Assembly (NCBI RefSeq): GCF_002127655.1
Contig: NZ_NEHB01000028.1
Coordinates: 1-64,000 of the forward strand
Source of the DNA: Janthinobacterium sp. GW456P
Lineage (GTDB): Bacteria; Pseudomonadota; Gammaproteobacteria; Burkholderiales; Burkholderiaceae_D
Direction of reading: 5' to 3'
Length of the DNA: 64,000 nucleotides
The position numbers and the translations under genes were made by a program. The notes under the pieces are model-generated. The model was not told where the DNA came from and did no database searches. It saw nothing but the letters and a program-made list of their open reading frames with translations. Below are positions 21,372 to 30,105 of the stretch, one piece after another (the first letter of the stretch is position 1; every line of letters begins with the position of its first letter).

Positions 21372-22709
21372 ATGACGCGTAAATATTTTGGCACCGATGG
21401 CATTCGCGGCCTGGTGGGCACGGCTCCGATCACTCCCGATTTCGTCATGCGCCTCGGCTATGCGGCCGGCAAGGTGCTGGCCAAGTCGCAGGGCGGCAAG
21501 ACCCGCCCGACTGTGCTGATCGGCAAGGACACGCGCATTTCCGGCTACATGCTGGAAGCGGCGCTGGAGGCGGGCCTGTCGGCCGCCGGCGTGGACGTGA
21601 TGCTGGCCGGCCCCATGCCGACGCCAGCGATCGCTTACCTGACGCGGGCGCTGCGCCTGTCGGCCGGGGTGGTCATTTCCGCCTCGCACAATCCCTACCA
21701 TGACAATGGCATCAAGTTCTTTTCCGGCCAGGGCACCAAGCTGCCCGACAGCCTGGAGCTGGAAATCGAAGCCGCGCTCGACGAGCCCATGGCTTGCGTG
21801 GCGTCGGACAAGCTGGGGCGCGCCAAGCGCCTCGACGATGCCCAGGGCCGCTACATTGAGTTCTGCAAGAGCACCTTCCCGAACGAGCTGGACTTGCACG
21901 GCCTGAAGATCGTCGTCGATTGCGCGCACGGTGCCGCCTACCATATCGCGCCGCACGTCTTCCATGAACTGGGCGCGGAAGTCATCGCCATCGGCAACAA
22001 GCCCGATGGCTTCAACATCAACGCTGGCTTTGGCGCCACCGCGACGGCCGCCATGGCCGCAGCCGTCGTCGAGCACGGCGCGGACCTGGGCATCGCCCTC
22101 GATGGCGACGCCGACCGCCTGATCATGTGCGACGCCACGGGCCGCTTGTACAACGGCGACGAATTGTTGTACGTCATGGTCAAGGACCGCCTGGCGACGG
22201 GGCCCGTGGCCGGCGCCGTCGGCACGTTGATGACGAATATGGCGCTGGAAGTGCTGTTCAAGCAGCAGGGCATCGGCTTTGCCCGCGCCAAGGTGGGCGA
22301 CCGCTACGTGCTGGAAGTCATGAAGGAAAAGGGCTGGATACTGGGCGGCGAAGGCTCGGGCCATTTGCTGTGCCTGGACCGCCACACGACGGGCGACGGC
22401 ATCGTCTCCGCGCTGCAAGTATTGTCTGCGCTCAAGCGCAGCGGCCAAAGCCTGCAGCAATGCCTGGCCGAACTGGTGCTGTTCCCGCAAACCCTGATCA
22501 ATCTGCGCGTGGCGCCCGGTTTCGACTGGCAGAAAAATGCCGCCATGGTGGCCGAGAAGGAACTGGTCGAGGCCGAACTGGGCGACACGGGCCGCGTGCT
22601 GATCCGCGCTTCCGGCACGGAGCCGCTGATTCGCGTGATGGTGGAAGCGAAGGACAAGGCGAAAGCTGAAAGCATGGCGCGCCGCATTGCGGATAAAGTT
22701 GCCGCATAA
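21372..22709 (+). CDS. glmM: Phosphoglucosamine mutase
   Basis: GlmM converts glucosamine-6-phosphate to glucosamine-1-phosphate for UDP-GlcNAc, hence for peptidoglycan and lipopolysaccharide. The 445-residue protein opens with [11 protein letters not shown]. It has the active-site phosphoserine loop [17 protein letters not shown], the metal-binding loop ALDGDADRL, the sugar-binding GEGSGHL and the C-terminal phosphate-binding [14 protein letters not shown]. Four-domain architecture and length are typical. An AGAGAAATTT-type weak ribosome site precedes the ATG. Confidence 0.97.
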   Translation: MTRKYFGTDGIRGLVGTAPITPDFVMRLGYAAGKVLAKSQGGKTRPTVLIGKDTRISGYMLEAALEAGLSAAGVDVMLAGPMPTPAIAYLTRALRLSAGVVISASHNPYHDNGIKFFSGQGTKLPDSLELEIEAALDEPMACVASDKLGRAKRLDDAQGRYIEFCKSTFPNELDLHGLKIVVDCAHGAAYHIAPHVFHELGAEVIAIGNKPDGFNINAGFGATATAAMAAAVVEHGADLGIALDGDADRLIMCDATGRLYNGDELLYVMVKDRLATGPVAGAVGTLMTNMALEVLFKQQGIGFARAKVGDRYVLEVMKEKGWILGGEGSGHLLCLDRHTTGDGIVSALQVLSALKRSGQSLQQCLAELVLFPQTLINLRVAPGFDWQKNAAMVAEKELVEAELGDTGRVLIRASGTEPLIRVMVEAKDKAKAESMARRIADKVAA

Positions 22710-22801
22710 AACGCAAGTCAGGGGGAGGCGCGATAGTTATTTCCATCTAATTCGCCTGGGGCAATTGACGAAATTGGGTGGGGGCGTTATTATCTTGTCT
22801 T

Positions 22802-22878
22802 CGGAGTGTGGCGCAGCCCGGTAGCGCACCTGGTTTGGGACCAGGGGGTCCAAGGTTCGAATCCTTGTACTCCGACCA
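22802..22878 (+). tRNA. tRNA-Pro (anticodon TGG)
   Basis: A full cloverleaf of 77 bases with encoded CCA. The acceptor is CGGAGTG/TACTCCG, the anticodon stem CCTGG/CCAGG with loop TTTGGGA (anticodon TGG), and the T arm CAAGG-TTCGAAT-CCTTG. Discriminator A. Confidence 0.97.
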
Positions 22879-22888
22879 AAGTCATAAG

Positions 22889-22916
22889 CGGGCTGTCAGA
22901 AATGACAGCCCGTTTT
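22889..22916 (+). terminator. Intrinsic terminator after tRNA-Pro
   Basis: CGGGCTGTCA and TGACAGCCCG form a perfect ten-bp stem with a GAAA tetraloop, followed by TTTT. It ends the tRNA-Pro transcript ten bases past CCA. Confidence 0.9.
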
Positions 22917-22972
22917 CTATTGTGCGGCGCCTTGGCATTGCTGGCGCGCATAGACTAAAATGCTGCACCTTT

Positions 22973-23047
22973 CCGCCCATCGTTCAACGGATAGGACAAC
23001 GGTCTTCTAAACCGTGAATGGGGGTTCGATTCCCTCTGGGCGGACCA
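22973..23047 (+). tRNA. tRNA-Arg (anticodon TCT)
   Basis: A full cloverleaf of 75 bases with encoded CCA. The acceptor is CCGCCCA/TGGGCGG, the anticodon stem ACGGT/ACCGT with loop CTTCTAA (anticodon TCT), and the T loop TTCGATT. Discriminator A. The tRNA-Pro terminator lies between the two tRNAs, so it needs its own promoter. Confidence 0.96.
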
Positions 23048-23118
23048 GTTCATGCTGGTCATGCACGCGACAGCCTGTCGCATTGCCAGCACTCTTCATC
23101 TTTTGCCTGCCGCGCGTC

Positions 23119-23298
23119 TCACGGCTGCGCAAACAGCACCACGCTCAGCAAATACAGCAGCGGCGCCGCGCACAGCAGCGCCGAACATACCGAAACGATT
23201 TTTTTGTTGGCCAGCCGGGCCAGGCGCAGCCGTTCCCGCGCGGGCAGGTGCTGGCGGATCACGCTGCGCGCGCGTGGCTGAAACGGTTGTTCGTGCAT
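23119..23298 (-). CDS. Small single-pass membrane protein, unknown
   Basis: A 59-residue protein, MHEQPFQPRARSVIRQHLPA and onward: a basic cytoplasmic N-terminal half (about 1-36) and one hydrophobic helix (about 37-56, VSVCSALLCAAPLLYLLSVV). The ATG at 23298 is strongly supported by AAGGAG five bases upstream; a longer frame starting at 23523 is rejected. The gene stands alone between tRNA-Arg and the PEP-CTERM gene. Family not recognised. Confidence 0.65.
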   Translation of the reverse strand: MHEQPFQPRARSVIRQHLPARERLRLARLANKKIVSVCSALLCAAPLLYLLSVVLFAQP

Positions 23299-23458
23299 GA
23301 GATCTCCTTCGTCGATCAACGGTTGATGCCGTCGAGCATAGCGAGGGGGATCTAAAAATAGTGTAAACAGTGGGCCTGGCGCCGCAAGCGCGGCGTAAAC
23401 ATGCGGCTGGCATGGAAGGCGGCAGCGGGCGATGGTGCGCCGCTGCCGCTGGCGATGC

Positions 23459-24025
23459 TTACTTTTCCTGGCGGCGGCGTGCCAGGAAGCCCAGCAGACC
23501 CAGGCCGGCGAGCAGCATGGCATAGGTTTCAGGTTCCGGCACGGCGGAAATGAAGGCCCTGTAGTTGCTCAGATCCTTGGGCAGGCCCGCTACCGTGAAG
23601 GTGGTGCCGGCAGCCACGGGAGCGGCCCAGTGGAATACCAGTTCGCCCTGGCCGAAGTGGATGGCCAGATAGTCATAGGCGGCCGCGCTCGTATAGGAAT
23701 TGACCCCGCCGCTCAAGCCTGCCGTGGTGCCGGCAGTGCAGCCCGAAGTGGCATTGTCGCAATACGAAACGGCGGCGCCCAGGCTGCTGCTGAACACGCC
23801 GTTGATGTAGCCCTGGATGTCCGAGGGGCTCTGCGGCACCAGATTATCGTCATAATATTTCACCTCCAATGCCGGTGATGGCGAATAGGTGACGGTGCTG
23901 CCGGCGATGACGAAACCGCTGGCCGGTCCCACATCGACCCAGGTGGCCGCTTGCGCCGCACTTGCCAGTACGGTCATGGCGGCCAGCATGGATGCCTTGA
24001 CGGCAATGCTTTTTATGCTTTTCAT
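23459..24025 (-). CDS. PEP-CTERM sorting domain protein
   Basis: A 188-residue exported protein. The N-terminal signal peptide (KSIKSIAVKASMLAAMTVLA, cleavage near AQA/ATW) precedes a mature domain with one close Cys pair (YCDNATSGCTAG). The C-terminus carries the PEP-CTERM sorting signal: VPEPETYAMLLAGLGLLGFL followed by ARRRQEK. In this system exosortase EpsH/XrtA removes the tail and delivers the protein to the surface or matrix. The ATG at 24025 follows AAGGGGA; a longer upstream frame would put 42 residues before the signal peptide and is rejected. No exosortase is in the window. Confidence 0.9.
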   Translation of the reverse strand: MKSIKSIAVKASMLAAMTVLASAAQAATWVDVGPASGFVIAGSTVTYSPSPALEVKYYDDNLVPQSPSDIQGYINGVFSSSLGAAVSYCDNATSGCTAGTTAGLSGGVNSYTSAAAYDYLAIHFGQGELVFHWAAPVAAGTTFTVAGLPKDLSNYRAFISAVPEPETYAMLLAGLGLLGFLARRRQEK

Positions 24026-24331
24026 GAAAATCCCCTTGTGCTTGAGACAGTTGCTACATCGTGTAGGGATACGCCCCTGCCTGCCGGGGAAGTCATCCCA
24101 TTGCCCGTTTTTAGCTGCTATTTCCTGCGCGTACTGAGTACGCAAATGCAAGCTTACTCTTGATGTAAATTAATACAATTTTAATAATTCTATTGGTTTG
24201 CTTGACAACATCGCATACGGCTATGTATGGATGTGCTAGCGATGGCCAGCATGACGTTAGGAAATAGCGTGACAAGGCGCGCCAGCTTGTGCTAGCGGCG
24301 TTCGGGCTTGGGGGGAGGGGAGGCGGGTGCT

Positions 24332-24904
24332 TCAGTCGCTGTTGTTGCTGACGCCAAACAGGCGATCCTTGGCATTGAGCAGCTTTTGTACCTTGGCGCC
24401 CATTTTCATCAGTTGCGCCATTGATTCGGGCGACAGGCGCTGCAAGTCGTCGAACCAGGTGTTGGCCAGGTCCACCAGTTCATACATTTCGCGCATGCGC
24501 TCCTGCGCATAGTGATCCACCGGTTCCGTGGCCGGGGCCAGCAGCGCTTCGCGCAGCACGGTCAGGGTCGGGGCCACCTCGCGGCGGCGACGCTCGGCGG
24601 CCACCACGCGGAAGATTTGCCACACGTCGCCCAGCGAGGAAAAATACTCGCGCCGGTCGCCGGGGATGCGCGACTGGCGGATCAAGCCCCAGCCCTGCAA
24701 TTCCTTCAGGCCGATGCTCACGTTCGAGCGCGAAAAACTCAGGTGCTCCGCGATTTCATCCGCGTGCAAAGGATGCTCCGCGACAAACAACAAGGCGTAC
24801 ACTTGCCCCACCGTGCGGTTAAAGCCCCAGCGGCTGCCCATCTCGCCGAAATGGCTGACGAAGGTCAGGATCAGCGGCGTCATTTGGATATTTTGAGTTT
24901 TCAT
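24332..24904 (-). CDS. GbsR/MarR-family transcriptional regulator
   Basis: A 190-residue winged-helix regulator of the GbsR family (COG1510). The DNA-binding part holds MGSRWGFNRTVGQVYALLF, PLHADEIAEHLSFSRSNVSI, GLKELQGWGLIRQSRIPGDR and the wing REYFSSLGD; a helical dimerisation region follows. The start at 24904 (MKTQNIQM) is chosen; the track to 24976 lacks a ribosome site. It is divergent from cydD with 116 bases between starts, the usual setting of a local regulator. A 13-bp inverted repeat overlaps its first codons and the region just before cydD, so it likely controls the cyd operon and itself. This is inference from position. Confidence 0.88.
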   Translation of the reverse strand: MKTQNIQMTPLILTFVSHFGEMGSRWGFNRTVGQVYALLFVAEHPLHADEIAEHLSFSRSNVSIGLKELQGWGLIRQSRIPGDRREYFSSLGDVWQIFRVVAAERRRREVAPTLTVLREALLAPATEPVDHYAQERMREMYELVDLANTWFDDLQRLSPESMAQLMKMGAKVQKLLNAKDRLFGVSNNSD

Positions 24905-25012
24905 AATTATCTGAATTTTTTCACGCCAAACCGCCAGGGTCAATTGATATATGTCATGTTTCGCAGTATTATACAAAAAATCGAATTTACAGAAAATTCT
25001 GAAAACTCAAAA
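24891..25012. promoter_or_regulatory. Divergent gbsR-cydD control region with 13-bp inverted repeat
   Basis: TTTTGAGTTTTCA (24891-24903, over the regulator start) and TGAAAACTCAAAA (25000-25012, just before cydD) are perfect inverted copies. A second dyad CAGAA-AA-TTCTG lies at 24990-25001. A 5-4-5 FNR-like box, TTGAT-ATAT-GTCAT, lies at 24944-24957. Confidence 0.55.
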
Positions 25013-25020
25013 AATATAAG

Positions 25021-26712
25021 ATGACGACCTCGCCACTGTCCTTGCCCCGCTTTATTCTTCCCCGTGCCGCCAGCCTGGCGCAAGGCGGCGCCGCCTTGCT
25101 GTGGCTGCCGCAAGCGGCCTTGCTGGCCTGGGCCGTGCAAGCCATGCTCGACGGCGCCCCGTGGCGCGCGGCCCTGTTGCCGGCCGCCGGCGTGCTGCTG
25201 CTGGGCGTGCTGCGCGCCGCTTGCGAAGCGTGGGGCGCGCGGCGCATGTATGCGGCGGCGCGCGAACACCTGTCCACCTTGCGCGGGCAAGTGGCGCAGG
25301 CGCTGGCGCGTCGCTCGCCGCTGGACCGCCGGCGTGCCCAGTCGGGCCAGGCGGCCAGCGTCATCGCCGAGCAGGCCGAGGCCATCGTGCCGTATCTGGT
25401 GCGCTACAAGCCCGCGCGCTGGAAAGTCATGCTCGTGCCGCTCGTGATTCTCGCCGTGGTGACGCCGCTGTCGTGGATCGCCGCCTTGATCCTGCTCATC
25501 GCCGCACCTCTGATTCCCGTCTTCATGGCCCTCGTGGGCATGGGCGCGCAGGCGGCCAGCCGCGCGCAGATGGTGGAAATGGGCAGCATGAACGCCTTTT
25601 TGCTGGACCGCCTGCGCGGCCTGGCCACCTTGCGCGCGCTCGATGCCGTCGATGCCACGGCCGCGCGGCTGGACGCCTCGTCGCAATCCGTGCGCCGGCG
25701 CACGATGGTGGTGTTGCGCATCGCCTTTTTGTCGTCCGCCGTGCTGGAACTGTTTTCCGCGCTGGGCGTGGCCATGGTGGCCGCCTTTATCGGCTTCTCC
25801 CTGCTGGGCAGCCTGCATTTCGGCACCTGGGGCCGGGAGCTGAGCCTGGGACAGGGCTTGTTCATCCTGCTGCTGGCGCCCGCGTTCTTCGAGCCGCTGC
25901 GCGAACTGGCCGCCGTCTGGCACGACAAGGCGGCCGGCGAGGCGGGCCTGGCCGGACTGCACGACCTGGCCGCCGAGGGCGTGCCCCTGCCGGGCGCCGG
26001 CGTGGAGGTTGCCGCCGTCTCCGCCGCCGCCATGGCGGTGGCAGCGGCGCCCGCCATTGATATCCATCAATTGCGCTTTGCCCATCCCGGCGAGGCGCCC
26101 GTGTTCGACCGTTTCGACTTGAGCGTGCGCGCCGGCGAACACGTGGCCCTGCTGGGCGCCAGCGGCGCGGGCAAGACCACCTTGCTGTCCTTGCTGGCCG
26201 GCCTGCTGCCCGCCGGCGGCGGCGACATCCGCATCGGCGGCGTGCGCCTGAACGACAGTACCGTCAATACCGTGCGCCAGCGCATGGCGTGGATGGGGCA
26301 GCGTCCCCACGTGTTTGCCGCGTCCGTCAGCCAGAACGTGACGCTGGGCCGCGCAGGCGCACACGCCGCGCACGCCGCGCACGTGACGCAGGCGCTGCAC
26401 CTGGCCGACCTGGCCAGCGTGGCGCAGGCGCAGCCGGCCGTCATGCTCAGCGATGGCGGCCAGGGCTTGTCCGGCGGCGAAGCCGTGCGCCTGGCCCTGG
26501 CCCGCGTGGCCCTGCATCCGCATGCGGACCTGCTGCTGGTCGACGAGCCGACGGCGCACCTGGACAGCGAAACGGCGGCGCGCGTCACGGACGCCTTGCT
26601 GGCACTGGCCAAAGGCAAGACGATGCTCGTCGCCACGCACGACCCCGTGCTGGCCGCTCGCCTGCAGCGCACGGTGGCTGTCGACGCCCAGACACAGGGG
26701 CTGCGCGCATGA
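25021..26712 (+). CDS. cydD: Thiol reductant ABC exporter subunit CydD
   Basis: CydD pairs with CydC as an inner-membrane ABC exporter of cysteine and glutathione, or on newer evidence a haem transporter, needed for cytochrome bd assembly. The 563-residue protein has six membrane helices (about 1-310) and an ATPase domain with Walker A GASGAGKTT, signature LSGGEA, Walker B LLLVDEPTAHLD and H-loop THDP. A His/Ala-rich stretch with repeated AHAAH lies between the Q-loop and signature. No strong Shine-Dalgarno precedes the ATG. Its TGA overlaps the cydC ATG (ATGA). Confidence 0.93.
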   Translation: MTTSPLSLPRFILPRAASLAQGGAALLWLPQAALLAWAVQAMLDGAPWRAALLPAAGVLLLGVLRAACEAWGARRMYAAAREHLSTLRGQVAQALARRSPLDRRRAQSGQAASVIAEQAEAIVPYLVRYKPARWKVMLVPLVILAVVTPLSWIAALILLIAAPLIPVFMALVGMGAQAASRAQMVEMGSMNAFLLDRLRGLATLRALDAVDATAARLDASSQSVRRRTMVVLRIAFLSSAVLELFSALGVAMVAAFIGFSLLGSLHFGTWGRELSLGQGLFILLLAPAFFEPLRELAAVWHDKAAGEAGLAGLHDLAAEGVPLPGAGVEVAAVSAAAMAVAAAPAIDIHQLRFAHPGEAPVFDRFDLSVRAGEHVALLGASGAGKTTLLSLLAGLLPAGGGDIRIGGVRLNDSTVNTVRQRMAWMGQRPHVFAASVSQNVTLGRAGAHAAHAAHVTQALHLADLASVAQAQPAVMLSDGGQGLSGGEAVRLALARVALHPHADLLLVDEPTAHLDSETAARVTDALLALAKGKTMLVATHDPVLAARLQRTVAVDAQTQGLRA

Positions 26713-28391
26713 AAACCTCGATTGCATCCAATCCCGTGCTGCGGCAATTGCTGCTGGCCCAGCCCCGCAAGTTGATCGGGGGCGCCATGCTGGCGGCCCT
26801 GACGGCCGTGGCCGGCATGGCCTTACTGGGCTTGTCCGGCTGGTTCATCACGGCCACCTCGATTGCCGGCGTGCATGCCTCGACGGCCATTCTGTTCGAC
26901 GTATTCGGCCCCTCGGCCGGCATCCGCCTGCTGGCCATCGGCCGCACGGGCTCGCGCTATGCGGAGCGCCTCGTCACGCACGACGCCACGTTCGCCGCGC
27001 TGGCGGCCATCCGCGTGCAATTGTTTCGCGGCTGGTCGCGCCCGGAAGCGGCCAGCCGCCTGCTGCGCCAGCCCGCCAGGCTGCTGTTCCGCCTGACGGC
27101 CGATATCGACGCGCTCGAAGCGCTGTATTTGCGCCTGCTGGTACCCGCCTTCACGGCCCTGTGCGTGGCCTTGCTGGCCGGCGTGGCGCTGGGCGTGATG
27201 CAGTGGCAGCTGGGCCTGGGCCTGGCCGCGTGGCTGCTGGCCGCCGGCGGCGGCATCGGCTGGCTTCTGGCGCGCGGCGCCTGCCGTCCCGCCATCGTGC
27301 GTACACGCGCCATCGAAAAACTGCGTTCCGCCACCATCGACCTGGTGGCGGGCCAGACGGACCTGGTGATGGCGGGGCGCCTCGACGCCCAGTGCGCGGC
27401 TTTGGCGCAGATCGACCGCTCGCTGGCGCAAGCCGATGTTGCCCTGCAGCGCCTGGACACGGCGGCCGGCGCCGCGTATGGCGTGGCCGGCAGCGCGACC
27501 TTGGCCGGCATGCTGCTGGCCGTGGCCGCACTGGTTGAACAGCAAACGATGAGTGTTCCGCTGGCCGCCCTGGCCTTGCTGATCGCCTTGGCGGCCGTGG
27601 AACCGTTTGCGGGATTGCGCCGCGGCGCGCTGGAAGCGGGGCGCATGCTGCTGGCCATGCGCCGCCTGGCGCCGCGCCTGAATGGCGAAGTTGTACCTTC
27701 GCCACCCGTCGACGCCGTACCGGGCTTGCGCCTGGAACGCGTGAGCGGCGCGCATGCGGGCAGCCATGTGGCCATCTTGCATGATGTTTCCTTGCACATC
27801 GCGGATGGCGAGCGCGTGGCCGTGATCGGGCCCAGCGGCGCGGGCAAATCCACCTTGCTGGCCATCGCCGCGCGCGAGCTGGCGCCGCTGTCGGGAAGCG
27901 TCAGCGCGCCGCGCGCCTGTCTGTTCACCCAGAAGACGGAACTGTTCCAGGACAGCTTGCGCGACAACCTGCGCCTGGCCGCTCCGTCCGCCAGCGATGC
28001 GCAGCTGTGGGCGGCGCTGCAATCGGCCGGCCTGGACGAGGAAGTGCGGGCCCTGGCGGACGGCCTCGATACCCTGCTGGGCGAGGGCGGCCTGGGCTTG
28101 TCGGGCGGCCAGGCGCGCCGGTTGGCGCTGGCGCGGCTGTTCCTGCATGCATCGACCTTGTGGCTGCTGGACGAGGCGACGGAAGCGCTCAATGCGCAGA
28201 CGGCGACCGATGTCCTGCAGCGCCTGGTCGCGCGCAGCGAAGGGCGCAGCTTGCTGATTGCAACCCACTTGCGGCGCGAAGCGGCGCTGGCGGACCGGCT
28301 GGTCAGCCTGCGCGATGGCCGCATCGTGGGCGACGCGCGCCGTGGCACGCCAGCCTTCGAGGCGGCGCTGGCGGGCTTGCGCGCAGATTAA
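26709..28391 (+). CDS. cydC: Thiol reductant ABC exporter subunit CydC
   Basis: The 560-residue partner of CydD. Six helices include GLSGWFITATSIAG, a CydC hallmark, then FDVFGPSAGIRLLAIGRTGS with RYAERLVTHDA. The ATPase domain has Walker A GPSGAGKST, signature LSGGQARR, Walker B LWLLDEATEALN and H-loop ATHLR. The acidic residue after Walker B is retained. Translation is coupled to cydD by a four-base overlap. The 123-base gap before cydA may hold another promoter, though none was clear. Confidence 0.93.
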   Translation: MKTSIASNPVLRQLLLAQPRKLIGGAMLAALTAVAGMALLGLSGWFITATSIAGVHASTAILFDVFGPSAGIRLLAIGRTGSRYAERLVTHDATFAALAAIRVQLFRGWSRPEAASRLLRQPARLLFRLTADIDALEALYLRLLVPAFTALCVALLAGVALGVMQWQLGLGLAAWLLAAGGGIGWLLARGACRPAIVRTRAIEKLRSATIDLVAGQTDLVMAGRLDAQCAALAQIDRSLAQADVALQRLDTAAGAAYGVAGSATLAGMLLAVAALVEQQTMSVPLAALALLIALAAVEPFAGLRRGALEAGRMLLAMRRLAPRLNGEVVPSPPVDAVPGLRLERVSGAHAGSHVAILHDVSLHIADGERVAVIGPSGAGKSTLLAIAARELAPLSGSVSAPRACLFTQKTELFQDSLRDNLRLAAPSASDAQLWAALQSAGLDEEVRALADGLDTLLGEGGLGLSGGQARRLALARLFLHASTLWLLDEATEALNAQTATDVLQRLVARSEGRSLLIATHLRREAALADRLVSLRDGRIVGDARRGTPAFEAALAGLRAD

Positions 28392-28514
28392 GGAATGAAG
28401 GGAAGACTGGAGACACAGGCGGTCCGCATGCCGGCGTGAGGGCGGCGGAACCAATCGAATCGCATCAGAAAGCTACCAAGTTTACACACAGTAGGGAAAT
28501 ACCAAGGAAATCAT

Positions 28515-30092
28515 ATGGACTTCGATATTGTCGCTTTATCCAGACTGCAGTTCGCGCTGACAGCTCTGTACCACTTTATATTTGTTCCGCTGACGATAGG
28601 CCTGTCAGTGCTCCTCGCTATCATGGAGACGGTGTACGTGATGACGAACCGCTCCATCTGGCGCGACATGACCAAGTTCTGGGGTGTCTTGTTCGGCATT
28701 AACTTCGCCATGGGCGTGGCGACGGGCGTCGTCATGGAATTCCAGTTCGGCATGAACTGGAGCTATTACAGCCATTATGTGGGCGACATCTTCGGCGCGC
28801 CGCTGGCCATCGAGGGTTTGATGGCCTTCTTCCTGGAAGCGACCTTCGTCGGCCTGTTCTTCTTCGGCTGGGACAAGCTGTCGAAGCGGGGCCACCTGAT
28901 CGTCACCTGGCTGGTGGCCATCGGCTCGAACTTCTCGGCCCTGTGGATTTTGATCGCCAACGGCTGGATGCAAAATCCCGTCGGCGCGGCCTTCAATCCG
29001 CAGACCATGCGCATGGAAGTGACGGATTTCGGCGCCGTGCTGACGAACCCCGTGGCACAGGCGAAATTCGTGCACACGGTGTCGGCCGGTTATACGGCGG
29101 CGGCCATCTTCGTGCTGGGTATTTCCGCATGGTATTTGCTGAAGGGCCGCCACGTGCAGCTGGCCAAGCGCTCGATGACGGTGGCCGCCTCGTTCGGCCT
29201 GGCCGCCACCTTGTCGGTGGTGGTGCTCGGTGACGAAAGCGGCTACCTGTCGTCCGAACATCAAAAGATGAAGCTGGCCGCGATCGAAGCCATGTGGACC
29301 ACGGAGCCGGCGCCCGCCGCCTTCACGGCCATCGGCTTTCCCGACGCGACAGCGCGCGAGACGCATTACGCCGTGCATATCCCGATGGTGATGGGCTTGA
29401 TCGGCACGCGTTCGCTGACGACGGAAATCCCCGGCATCGAGCAGCTGGTCGACCGCGGCGAGCTGCTGATCCAGGATGGCATCAAGGCGTACGACGCGCT
29501 GCAAACCATCCGCGGCGTGGCGCCGGGCAGCCCCGTGCCGCAGGACGCGAAAGACATGTTCGAATCGAAAGGCCAGTCCATGGGCTATGCCTTGCTGCTG
29601 AAACGCTATGTCGACGATCCGCGCCAGGCCACGCCCGCGCAGATCCGCCAGGCCGCGCTCGACACCGTGCCGCCCGTGGCGCCCTTGTTCTGGTCCTTCC
29701 GCGTGATGGTGGGCCTGGGCATGTTCTTTATCTTGTTGACCGGCACGTTCTTCATCCTGTCGACGCGCCGCACGCTGGACAAGCACCGCTGGCTGCTGAA
29801 AGTGGCCGTGTTCGCCATCCCGCTGCCGTGGGTGGCCATCGAGGCGGGCTGGATCGTGGCCGAAGTGGGCCGCCAGCCGTGGGTCATCGAAGGCGTGCTG
29901 CCAACGGCCGTGGCCGTATCCAACCTGGGCGCTTCGACCTTGCTGATCACCATTGCCGGCTTTGCCGCCATCTACACCGTGCTGCTGATTATCGAAATGA
30001 AGCTCATGCTCAAGGCCATCCGCAAGGGGCCGGAAGAGAAGGCGCCGGCCCCTGTGCCAGCGGCCGCAGCCATTCATACTCAACGCGCCTGA
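28515..30092 (+). CDS. cydA: Cytochrome bd ubiquinol oxidase subunit I
   Basis: CydA carries haems b558, b595 and d and reduces O2 to water with quinol electrons, giving high O2 affinity. The 525-residue protein shows the haem-ligand segment LSRLQFALTALYHFIFVPLT (His19-type ligand), the conserved acidic helix GLMAFFLEATFVGLFFFGW, KLAAIEAMW at the start of the Q loop, and LFWSFRVMVGLG with the b558 Met ligand. Nine helices are expected. It lies 13 bases before cydB in the same operon. Confidence 0.96.
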   Translation: MDFDIVALSRLQFALTALYHFIFVPLTIGLSVLLAIMETVYVMTNRSIWRDMTKFWGVLFGINFAMGVATGVVMEFQFGMNWSYYSHYVGDIFGAPLAIEGLMAFFLEATFVGLFFFGWDKLSKRGHLIVTWLVAIGSNFSALWILIANGWMQNPVGAAFNPQTMRMEVTDFGAVLTNPVAQAKFVHTVSAGYTAAAIFVLGISAWYLLKGRHVQLAKRSMTVAASFGLAATLSVVVLGDESGYLSSEHQKMKLAAIEAMWTTEPAPAAFTAIGFPDATARETHYAVHIPMVMGLIGTRSLTTEIPGIEQLVDRGELLIQDGIKAYDALQTIRGVAPGSPVPQDAKDMFESKGQSMGYALLLKRYVDDPRQATPAQIRQAALDTVPPVAPLFWSFRVMVGLGMFFILLTGTFFILSTRRTLDKHRWLLKVAVFAIPLPWVAIEAGWIVAEVGRQPWVIEGVLPTAVAVSNLGASTLLITIAGFAAIYTVLLIIEMKLMLKAIRKGPEEKAPAPVPAAAAIHTQRA

Positions 30093-30105
30093 GGAGGGCC
30101 AGACC

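Noticed and set aside
22802-23047. The tRNA pair as an integration site for a mobile element
   Set aside because: No duplicated tRNA 3' end, integrase or foreign-composition island was seen on either side.
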